NCBI GenBank assembly: GCA_903867285.1
Contig: CAIPQX010000042.1
Span: forward strand, 1-7,699
Length of the DNA: 7,699 nt
Origin: an uncultured Actinomycetes bacterium
Lineage (GTDB): Bacteria; Actinomycetota; Actinomycetes; Nanopelagicales; Nanopelagicaceae
Direction of reading: 5' to 3'
The position numbers and the translations under genes are program-made. Positions 1-5,041 of this stretch are shown here, piece after piece. The notes below the pieces were generated by a model. It worked only from the letters and a program-made list of their open reading frames with translations, had not been told where the DNA came from and did no database searches. Position 1 is the first letter of the stretch. Each line of letters begins with the position of its first letter.

Positions 1-270
1 AGTCATAATGTTGAGTTCGCCGGGATGAATCATCTGGATGCTTCCCAGTGAATCGCGGTGTTCAACTTTGCCTTCGAATAACCAGCTTACGGTTTGCAAC
101 CCCACATGTGGATGTGCGGCCACACTCATGGCATCTTCCTGCGCGGTCGGCCCGAAGTGATCGATGAAGCACCACGCACCGATTGTTCGCAGCGAGCGAT
201 GGGGCAAGCTGCGATGAATATCGATACCGGTTCTAGTGGTTAACTTAACCGTTCGGGGCGAGAGAATCAT
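1..270 (-). CDS. Pirin family protein, N-terminal part (cut by window edge)
   Basis: The visible 90 residues match the N-terminal cupin of pirins. They contain GAWCFIDHFGP (31-41), HPHVGLQTVSWLFEG (53-67), the HRDSLG stretch (71-76) and the IHPGELNIMT strand (81-90). In pirins the HPH histidines (here H53 and H55) bind an Fe(II) or similar metal, together with a later His and Glu that lie outside this window. Pirins are cytoplasmic bicupins. Some have quercetin dioxygenase activity and others are redox-sensing cofactors, so the substrate here is unknown. The ATG shares its A with the TAA stop of the upstream lipoprotein gene (TAATG), and no Shine-Dalgarno is visible, so translation is probably coupled to that gene. 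It is the third gene of a tight minus-strand run after the YbaK-type gene and the lipoprotein. The family call is secure; the physiological role is open. Confidence 0.92.
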   Translation of the reverse strand, partial: MILSPRTVKLTTRTGIDIHRSLPHRSLRTIGAWCFIDHFGPTAQEDAMSVAAHPHVGLQTVSWLFEGKVEHRDSLGSIQMIHPGELNIMT

Positions 271-734
271 TATTGTGCGGTGTAAGTAGCTGACTTATAG
301 ATGGTGGCGTAGAGCGCAGTGATATTTTTGCCGTCTGCCGTTTTCGGATCAAAGATAGAGTCTTGTGGCCCAGCAACGCTGTAAACAAAGCCATTCTTGC
401 GGAGAACCTCTGTGCCGTAGGGAGGAGGTTCTGCTGGGTCTGTAAGTTGATCAAATTTCTTAGCGGAAAATTTGTAGATCGAGAGGAAGATAACTTTGTC
501 ACCCTTATTCGGCAGGTAATAAAGAATTGATTGTGCAATCGCTCCATCTTTGGTGGCTTGCTTTGAATAAGATCCAGATGCGACGGAGACAATTAAGTGA
601 GCCAGAATTGTGGTGTCGACACGCATCTTTAGTGGCACGGGGGAGAGAGGCAACTCAAAAAAACTATGAACCGAACTTCCGCAACCTGTGAGCACTAAGA
701 CAGATATAAGAAGTGGTGCCAGTAATTTTTTCAT
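270..734 (-). CDS. Small predicted lipoprotein, function unknown
   Basis: I do not recognise this family. The 154-residue product starts with a lipoprotein signal: MKK, a hydrophobic stretch at 4-15, and an LTGC lipobox with Cys18 as the likely lipidated residue. That predicts a 137-residue mature protein anchored on the outer face of the membrane. Cys18 is the only cysteine and there is no tryptophan. The mature part has a hydrophobic stretch around residues 45-52, a PPPYG turn, then a segment rich in Asp, Lys and Tyr that ends in repeated Tyr/Thr residues. No enzyme motif is visible. A GGAG ribosome-binding site lies 8 bases before the ATG. The gene starts 3 bases after the YbaK-type stop and its own stop overlaps the pirin ATG, so the three are probably co-transcribed. 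Confidence is high that it is a real lipoprotein gene, low for any function. Confidence 0.85.
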   Translation of the reverse strand: MKKLLAPLLISVLVLTGCGSSVHSFFELPLSPVPLKMRVDTTILAHLIVSVASGSYSKQATKDGAIAQSILYYLPNKGDKVIFLSIYKFSAKKFDQLTDPAEPPPYGTEVLRKNGFVYSVAGPQDSIFDPKTADGKNITALYATIYKSATYTAQ

Positions 735-737
735 TTA

Positions 738-1244
738 TTAATCTCCAACTTTCATGGGTTGCGCACTTGTGGATTTTACAAGTTCTTCGTAGGTTGTTGG
801 GAATACGGCATGCGGGTGTCCGGCAGCTGCCCAGACCACATCAAAGGCAGCCAAGGCATGATCTATAACGACAACTGGCTCAGGGTTAGCTAACGATCCA
901 TCATGCTGCCAGCCGAATGGACTTACGCCCCCGATGCTGATGCCAGAGGCAGATTTTACGAAGTCGGCATCGGCGCGGTGGAGCTTCTCTACTCCGAGAG
1001 CTGCGGCGACCAGAACTGTATCTACGCGATGTGCGCCAGAGGTAATAACGAGTAGTGGACGACCATCGGGAAGTTTGAAGACAATTGATGAGGCAATTTG
1101 TCCTACTTCAATGCCAAGTGCGGCGGCAGCCTCAGCGGCAGACCTGGCGCTATCGCTCAAAATAGTTACCTGCCCGGCGATGCCCAGATGATGCATTTCT
1201 GCGGTTATCCGCTTTACTGAGGTATTTCTTAAGACATCTTCCAT
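738..1244 (-). CDS. YbaK/EbsC-type aminoacyl-tRNA deacylase (editing domain protein)
   Basis: This is a single-domain protein of the YbaK/ProXp superfamily, whose members hydrolyse mischarged tRNAs in trans (for example Cys-tRNA(Pro)) in the cytoplasm. Family hallmarks are the VTILSDSARSAAEAAAALG stretch (26-44), VGQIASSIVFK (47-57), LLVITSGAHRVD (64-75), the GISIGGVSPFG loop (101-111) and the C-terminal FPTTYEEL. The lysine usually found before (S/T)LV in the catalytic strand (K46 in E. coli YbaK) is Ser52 here, so specificity or activity may differ. I chose the ATG at 1244 because the alignment to the family begins there and a TACAAT box lies exactly 6 bases upstream, suggesting a leaderless transcript. 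An alternative ATG at 1280 has a GAGGAGG seven bases upstream, but that sits on codons of the opposite paiB-like gene and adds 12 residues the family lacks. It is the first gene of the run with the lipoprotein and pirin. Confidence 0.88.
   Translation of the reverse strand: MEDVLRNTSVKRITAEMHHLGIAGQVTILSDSARSAAEAAAALGIEVGQIASSIVFKLPDGRPLLVITSGAHRVDTVLVAAALGVEKLHRADADFVKSASGISIGGVSPFGWQHDGSLANPEPVVVIDHALAAFDVVWAAAGHPHAVFPTTYEELVKSTSAQPMKVGD
743..746 (-). promoter_or_regulatory. Ribosome-binding site of the lipoprotein gene
   Basis: On the minus strand, GGAG within TTGGAGATT stands 8 bases before the ATG at 734. It lies inside the last codons of the upstream YbaK-type gene, which fits an operon-internal gene translated from a shared mRNA. 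Confidence 0.7.
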
Positions 1245-1250
1245 GTGGGA

Positions 1251-1256
1251 ATTGTA
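1251..1256 (-). promoter_or_regulatory. -10 box of the YbaK-type gene (leaderless)
   Basis: TACAAT on the minus strand is followed by six bases and then the ATG at 1244, the spacing expected when transcription begins at the A of the start codon. A partial -35 (ATGACC, four of six matches to TTGACA) lies 18 bases upstream at 1275-1280, over the opposite gene's start codon. Confidence 0.6.
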
Positions 1257-1266
1257 GGTGTAGTGA

Positions 1267-1272
1267 GATACT
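1267..1272 (+). promoter_or_regulatory. -10 box of the paiB-like gene (leaderless)
   Basis: GATACT on the plus strand, a four-of-six match to TATAAT that keeps the key A2 and final T, is followed by six bases and the ATG at 1279. No convincing -35 is visible. An AAGG at 1273-1276 is too close to the ATG to be a good ribosome-binding site, so a leaderless start is the simpler reading. Confidence 0.5.
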
Positions 1273-1278
1273 AAGGTC

Positions 1279-1929
1279 ATGTACATCCCTCCTCTCAATA
1301 GAGTCGAAGATTGGGATGAAATTCAACTCTTTGTAGCATCGGTCCGAGCCGCCGATCTAGTAACCGTTGATCCCGATGGGCTTCCAGTATCGACCCTGAT
1401 GCCAATGATTTGGGAGGGCGTTGCGCCAAGTACTGGGAATTACGGTCGCCTCATCATGCATATGGCGCGCGGAAATCAACAGTGGAAGACAATCCAACCG
1501 GGAACCCAGGGACTGGCGATTTTACACGGGGGACAGGCTTATATATCTCCAAGTAATTACAGCAATAAGGTCACCGATCATAAGGTCGTTCCGACATGGA
1601 ATTATCAATCCGTGCATTTGAGTGGCACCGTTGAAGTAAGCGAAGATGTTGAGTTACTTCGTCAGATTGTCACAAACCTAACGGCGCACCATGAATTGAA
1701 CCGAGACTTGCCATGGTCTGCGGATGAATCCGATCCGCACTATTTCGAGCTACAACTCAAAGGAATAATCGCTGTCATTCTCCACGTGAATAAAGTTGAA
1801 GCGAAATCGAAGATCAGCCAGAATAAGTCACAAGAAGATCGCAGAAGAATTGTTGAGGATCTATATACCTCAGGGATACCAGGTGAAGAGGTTATTGCAA
1901 CCGAGATGCAGAGATTCTTACAAAATTAG
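1279..1929 (+). CDS. PaiB-family FMN-binding protein (negative transcriptional regulator family)
   Basis: The 216-residue length and N-terminus MYIPPLNR match PaiB proteins, which fold as a split-barrel flavin-binding domain related to pyridoxamine phosphate oxidases. Other family features are LPVSTLMPMIW (35-45), HMARGN (61-66), YISPSNY (88-94), VPTWNYQSVHLSG (104-116) and the C-terminal KSKISQNKS (176-184) before a basic helix. Bacillus PaiB was described as a repressor of sporulation and degradative enzyme genes, but most family members have no proven DNA-binding role, and a flavin- or heme-linked redox function is as likely. The start is fixed by homology, since the next methionine is at residue 41. 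It diverges from the YbaK-type gene across a 34-base gap and its TAG overlaps the stop of the convergent dehydrogenase gene. The family is sure; the function is not. Confidence 0.9.
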   Translation: MYIPPLNRVEDWDEIQLFVASVRAADLVTVDPDGLPVSTLMPMIWEGVAPSTGNYGRLIMHMARGNQQWKTIQPGTQGLAILHGGQAYISPSNYSNKVTDHKVVPTWNYQSVHLSGTVEVSEDVELLRQIVTNLTAHHELNRDLPWSADESDPHYFELQLKGIIAVILHVNKVEAKSKISQNKSQEDRRRIVEDLYTSGIPGEEVIATEMQRFLQN

Positions 1930-2831
1930 GTTTTGATTATATTTAAAGGTTCTAACCCATCAGCTATTCGACGTAGCTGATCTTCAATAAAGCGCCGCCC
2001 CCGCTTTTCAAAGGCTTCAGAATCGCCGCCCACATGGGGAGTTATAAGTACATTCTTGGCTCGCCAGAGCGGATGTTCTGGTGGAAGTGGTTCTGGATCG
2101 GTGACATCAAGAGCAGCGCTGATCCGCCCCGTGTTAAGTTCTGCAACGAGAGCGTCGGTATCAACTACTTTTCCGCGGGCAACATTGACAAGAATCGCGC
2201 CATCTTTCAAAAGTGATAGTCGCTTCGCGTTGATGAGGTGCAAGCTTTCAGCGTTGAGCGGAATAATTAGGAAGAGAATATCGAAAGTGGGCAGCAACTC
2301 ATCGAGTCGCGCTATCGGAATCGAACTACCGCTACCCGAGCGCGAAAATGTGGTGATCTCAACTTCGTAGGGTTTGAGATAAGAGACCAAGGTCTCGCTA
2401 ATTGAACCGGCTCCTACAATTCCAATAGTGCTGTCGTTGAGCGAGCCCATTCGCTCATGGCTCCACTCGCCGCGGTCTTGTAATCGGAGGAAGTCAGGAA
2501 ACCCGCGCTTCATGGCAATCGCCATCCCTACGGCTAGTTCTGCAGTAGATGCGTTATGTACTCCGCGGGCATTGCAGAGAATCATGTTAGGGCGGAGGTA
2601 TGGGATAGCACTTTCATACCCAGCATTGGGAACCTGAAGTATTTGCAGGTTACTCATCTTCTTTATAGGTTCCAGAAATTCATTCCCCGTCATATACGGA
2701 GGCACATAGATAGTGATTTGAGATAAGTCAGAACTATCAAGCGGGTGATCGGCAAGAGATAACTTTCGGAACCCCTCTGGGACCGTTAGATCGGGCCATT
2801 GGCTCCACACCGTGTGATTAATTTGCTGCAC
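1926..2831 (-). CDS. D-isomer-specific 2-hydroxyacid dehydrogenase, NAD(P)-binding
   Basis: This 301-residue cytoplasmic enzyme belongs to the family that includes hydroxypyruvate/glyoxylate reductases and D-lactate or phosphoglycerate dehydrogenases, which interconvert 2-keto acids and D-2-hydroxyacids. The catalytic triad is visible: Arg219 in LVNVARGKVVD, Glu247 in DVTDPEPLP and His266 in TPHVGG. The Rossmann loop reads G140-A-G142-S-I-S145, so the third glycine of GxGxxG is serine. The end of the second strand is TFSRSGSG, where Arg instead of an acidic residue suggests NADP(H) preference (inference). The start codon is GTG. An in-frame TGA lies three codons upstream, so it cannot start earlier. 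A purine-rich GAAGAGGA abuts the GTG, too close to be a standard ribosome-binding site. The substrate cannot be told from the sequence. It stands alone, between the convergent paiB-like gene and the divergent purine permease. Confidence 0.92.
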   Translation of the reverse strand: MQQINHTVWSQWPDLTVPEGFRKLSLADHPLDSSDLSQITIYVPPYMTGNEFLEPIKKMSNLQILQVPNAGYESAIPYLRPNMILCNARGVHNASTAELAVGMAIAMKRGFPDFLRLQDRGEWSHERMGSLNDSTIGIVGAGSISETLVSYLKPYEVEITTFSRSGSGSSIPIARLDELLPTFDILFLIIPLNAESLHLINAKRLSLLKDGAILVNVARGKVVDTDALVAELNTGRISAALDVTDPEPLPPEHPLWRAKNVLITPHVGGDSEAFEKRGRRFIEDQLRRIADGLEPLNIIKT

Positions 2832-2968
2832 TCCTCTTCACTCGGCCCCGCCTGGGCGGGCATACACCCACACCCCCGGCGTCCATTTTCTCCCTATTTG
2901 ACCCTGCAGGAGCTACTTTAAATGAAAATTGCCTGAGTGTGCGCTTAACATCTGGGTTAATTGCCTAT

Positions 2969-3029
2969 ACGGTTTCACCATTCCCCGGTCTGTGAGCCGT
3001 CATTTCACACGGGGTCGCAAACACCCCCG
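2969..3029 (+). promoter_or_regulatory. Structured leader of the purine permease mRNA, possible switch
   Basis: Two exclusive folds can be drawn. In the first, CCCCG (2983-2987) pairs with CGGGG (3010-3014) and TGTGA (2991-2995) with TCACA (3005-3009), giving ten base pairs with a 3-base bulge and a 9-base loop. In the second, ACGG and TCAC (2969-2978) pair with GTGA and CCGT (2992-3000), while CGGGGT (3010-3015) pairs with ACCCCCG (3023-3029, one bulged C). No T-run follows, so this is not a plain terminator, and the ribosome-binding site at 3041 lies outside both folds. The core bases of the classical purine riboswitch were not found. Structure seen by eye; regulatory role is inference. Confidence 0.4.
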
Positions 3030-3040
3030 ATAACAAAATT

Positions 3041-3045
3041 AGGAG
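3041..3045 (+). promoter_or_regulatory. Ribosome-binding site of the purine permease
   Basis: AGGAG is followed by eight bases and the ATG at 3054. It fixes the permease start and shows that this gene, unlike the divergent pairs in the window, is read from an mRNA with an untranslated leader. Confidence 0.85.
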
Positions 3046-3053
3046 ACTAAGTC

Positions 3054-4490
3054 ATGCTCGATTCCTACTTCAAAATCAGCGAACGTGGCTCAACGGTAGC
3101 TAAAGAAATTCGTGGTGGTTTCGTCACGTTCTTCACAATGGCCTACATCGTTGCGCTCAATCCACTGATTATCGGTCTCACTAAGGATGGTGACGGCAAA
3201 TATCTCGGCGGAGATGGAAGTCACCCTAATCTGGCAATGATCGCTGCCATGACTGCTCTTATGGCAGGTATTTTGACCATCCTGATGGGTGCGGTGGCGA
3301 ATTTCCCACTAGCTCTGGCAACTGGCCTTGGCCTTAATACCTTCGTTGCCATTGGCATTGCCTCCAAGATGACTTGGGCAGATGCAATGGGCTTAGTAAT
3401 AATCGAGGGCGTAATAATCGTCATCCTCGTCTTAACTGGCGTTCGAGCCGCAATGTTCCGCGCGGTACCCGCACAGCTCAAGATTGCGATAGCAGTCGGA
3501 ATTGGTCTGTTCATCACACTCGTAGGTCTAGTTGATGCCGGGTTTGTCCGTCGCACCGGAGCTGGTCCTGTACCAGTTCAACTGGGCGATAATGGAAATC
3601 TCGTTGGCTGGCCTATCGTTGTGTTCGCATTCGGCCTCTGCTTCATGATCGCTCTTGTTGTAAAGAAAGTTAAGGGAGCGCTATTAATCGGAATTGTGAC
3701 AACCACGGTACTTGCAGTGATTGTTGAGAAGGCCTTTAAAATCGGTCCTAATTTCGATGGCACGAATGTAAATCCAAAGGGTTGGGGACTCAACGTTCCA
3801 ACAATTCCATCTAAAGTCTTTGCAAAGCCAGACTTCAGCCTCTTTGGTCATATTGACCTCACAGGTGCTTTTAACCGAGTTACCTTTGTCTCTGCGATTC
3901 TTTTGATCTTCTCTTTGCTGCTCTCAGATTTCTTCGACAATGTTGGAACTGTTACGGCAATCGCAAGCGAAGGTGATTTGTTCGACAGCGAAGGCCTCAT
4001 TCCAAATATCGACCGAATCCTTTTGATCGATGGAATTGCAGCAGTTGGTGGAGGAATGGGAAATGTCTCTTCAAACACTAGCTATATTGAATCTGCATCA
4101 GGCGTGGGCGAAGGTGCCCGCACCGGCTTAGCTTCAATCGTTACAGGAATTCTCTTCTTGTTCACGACATTCCTGGCACCGCTGGTGGCAGTTATTCCTT
4201 ACGAAGCCGCAACACCTGCTTTGGTCATCGTCGGTTTCTTGATGATGTCTCAAATCAAACATATTGACTGGCAAGATTATGGAATTGCGATTCCCGCATT
4301 CCTGACGATGATCTTGATGCCATTCACTTACAGCATCTCAGTAGGTATCGGTGCTGGATTTGTTTCACACGTACTAGTACGAGTAGTTCAGGGTCGCCGT
4401 AAGGAAGTGCACGCACTTCTTTATATTGCCTCTGCTCTCTTCGTTATTTACTTCTTGCAGTCGCCAATCAACATTTGGACCGGCAAGTAA
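3054..4490 (+). CDS. NCS2-family purine permease (AzgA/PbuG type)
   Basis: This 478-residue inner-membrane protein matches the AzgA/PbuG branch of the nucleobase-cation symporter-2 family, which takes up adenine, guanine or hypoxanthine, usually with protons. It opens with the typical LDSYFKISERGSTVAKEIRGG and the GGFVTFFTMAYIVALNP first helix. Next come the GLGLNTFVA segment (91-99), the SDFFDNVGT motif (291-299, equivalent to the substrate-site LFDTxGT of the family) and SSNTSYIESASGVGEGARTGL (339-359), with Glu346 at the expected transport position. About a dozen or more hydrophobic segments are visible and the length is normal for the family. The C-terminus overlaps the start of apt, a strong sign that imported adenine is its main or one of its main substrates. 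Exact base specificity cannot be read from the sequence. Expression may be controlled by the structured leader just upstream. Confidence 0.94.
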   Translation: MLDSYFKISERGSTVAKEIRGGFVTFFTMAYIVALNPLIIGLTKDGDGKYLGGDGSHPNLAMIAAMTALMAGILTILMGAVANFPLALATGLGLNTFVAIGIASKMTWADAMGLVIIEGVIIVILVLTGVRAAMFRAVPAQLKIAIAVGIGLFITLVGLVDAGFVRRTGAGPVPVQLGDNGNLVGWPIVVFAFGLCFMIALVVKKVKGALLIGIVTTTVLAVIVEKAFKIGPNFDGTNVNPKGWGLNVPTIPSKVFAKPDFSLFGHIDLTGAFNRVTFVSAILLIFSLLLSDFFDNVGTVTAIASEGDLFDSEGLIPNIDRILLIDGIAAVGGGMGNVSSNTSYIESASGVGEGARTGLASIVTGILFLFTTFLAPLVAVIPYEAATPALVIVGFLMMSQIKHIDWQDYGIAIPAFLTMILMPFTYSISVGIGAGFVSHVLVRVVQGRRKEVHALLYIASALFVIYFLQSPINIWTGK

Positions 4491-5041
4491 TTATCAATAC
4501 AAATCAAGGCGATCAGGCTTCGAAGGATTTCCTTCGGAGCCTGATTCGCGATGTACCTGATTTTCCATCGGCAGGTATTCTCTTTAAAGATATAACACCG
4601 CTCTTGCGAAGCGCAGAAGCATTTGACCTGGCCGTCAACGAATTTTCTAAAGTGAGTCGGCAGTTTGATCTAGTTGCCGGAGTTGAAGCTCGTGGCTTTA
4701 TATTTGCTGCGGCGGTAGCAAAGATGACCGGCAAGGGATTTATTCCCATCCGCAAGAGCGGAAAACTTCCCGCCGCTAGTTTTTCGGAGAGTTATGCCTT
4801 GGAGTACGGCGAGAGTATCTTGCAGATCCATCAGGACGCTGTGCAAAGTGGTGAACGCGTAATGTTGATCGATGATGTCCTCGCCACGGGCGGGACCTTA
4901 GGCGCTGCCGTAAAGTTGATTGTTCGCAGTGGGGGAGTCGTTGATTCAGTGGCGGTCTTGATGGAGATATCTGGTCTGGGGGGTCAGCAGAAATTTAGTG
5001 AGACTAACCCCGGCTTAGAAATATCCGTATTACTTAAATAA
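4475..5041 (+). CDS. apt: Adenine phosphoribosyltransferase
   Basis: Apt makes AMP from adenine and PRPP in the cytoplasm (EC 2.4.2.7). The 188-residue product has IRDVPDFPSAGILFKDITPLL (24-44), the EARGFIF segment (71-77), the flexible-loop IRKSGKLPA (92-100) and the PRPP-binding VMLIDDVLATGGT (129-141), all characteristic of Apt rather than xanthine or hypoxanthine enzymes. There is no ATG or GTG in the right place. The only plausible conventional start is a TTG inside the permease gene, giving a 16-base overlap, with no clear ribosome-binding site, so translation probably depends on ribosomes finishing the permease. A 16-bp hairpin covers codons 13-24 and ends just before the conserved domain. 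The gene follows the permease, pairing uptake with trapping, and meets guaB1 stop to stop. Function is near certain; the exact start is less so. Confidence 0.95.
   Translation: MDRQVIINTNQGDQASKDFLRSLIRDVPDFPSAGILFKDITPLLRSAEAFDLAVNEFSKVSRQFDLVAGVEARGFIFAAAVAKMTGKGFIPIRKSGKLPAASFSESYALEYGESILQIHQDAVQSGERVMLIDDVLATGGTLGAAVKLIVRSGGVVDSVAVLMEISGLGGQQKFSETNPGLEISVLLK
4511..4546 (+). repeat. Near-perfect inverted repeat (16-bp stem) at the permease/apt junction
   Basis: The arms 4511-4526 and 4531-4546 pair over 16 positions (14 Watson-Crick, 2 G·U) with an ATTT tetraloop; the central part is CGAAGG / CCTTCG. It begins 20 bases after the permease stop and lies within the first codons of apt. No T-run follows on either strand, so it is not an intrinsic terminator. 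It could stabilise the upstream permease mRNA, be a processing site, or damp translation of apt; these are inferences. Confidence 0.75.

Larger units (their letters stand above)
2832..3053. other. Intergenic region between dehydrogenase and permease genes
   Basis: This 222-base stretch separates two divergent genes. The dehydrogenase side (2840-2880) is much more GC-rich than its surroundings and holds a hairpin at 2845-2861 (GCCC then GC, pairing with GC and GGGC, with one bulged C). ACACCCCCG occurs twice, at 2870-2878 and 3021-3029. A TTGACC at 2898 and a TTAACA-N15-TATACG at 2945-2971 (plus) are weak promoter candidates for the permease. TAAAGT at 2915-2920 (minus) is a weak -10 for the dehydrogenase. 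None has both good boxes and good spacing. The permease leader structure occupies the last third. Confidence 0.5.

Noticed and set aside
245..592. 115-codon minus-strand frame overlapping the lipoprotein
   Set aside because: It lies in another frame of the lipoprotein gene, has no ribosome-binding site or family resemblance, and the lipoprotein has a clear signal peptide and start.
1284..1298. Earlier starts of the YbaK-type gene (ATGs at 1298 and 1286)
   Set aside because: They read into the paiB-like gene, add residues absent from the family, and one lies a single base after the GGAGG, too close to be used.
2950..3053. Classical purine (guanine/adenine) riboswitch
   Set aside because: The conserved three-way-junction bases and the paired loops of that aptamer are not visible, although the gene context would fit. 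A different leader fold is reported instead.
3396..3420. Direct repeat of GTAATAATCG inside the permease gene
   Set aside because: It reflects the repeated Val-Ile-Ile residues of a membrane helix with the same codons; no sign of a mobile or regulatory origin.
4511..4546. Transcription terminator between permease and apt
   Set aside because: The stem is strong but no T-run follows on either strand, and apt coding continues straight through it.
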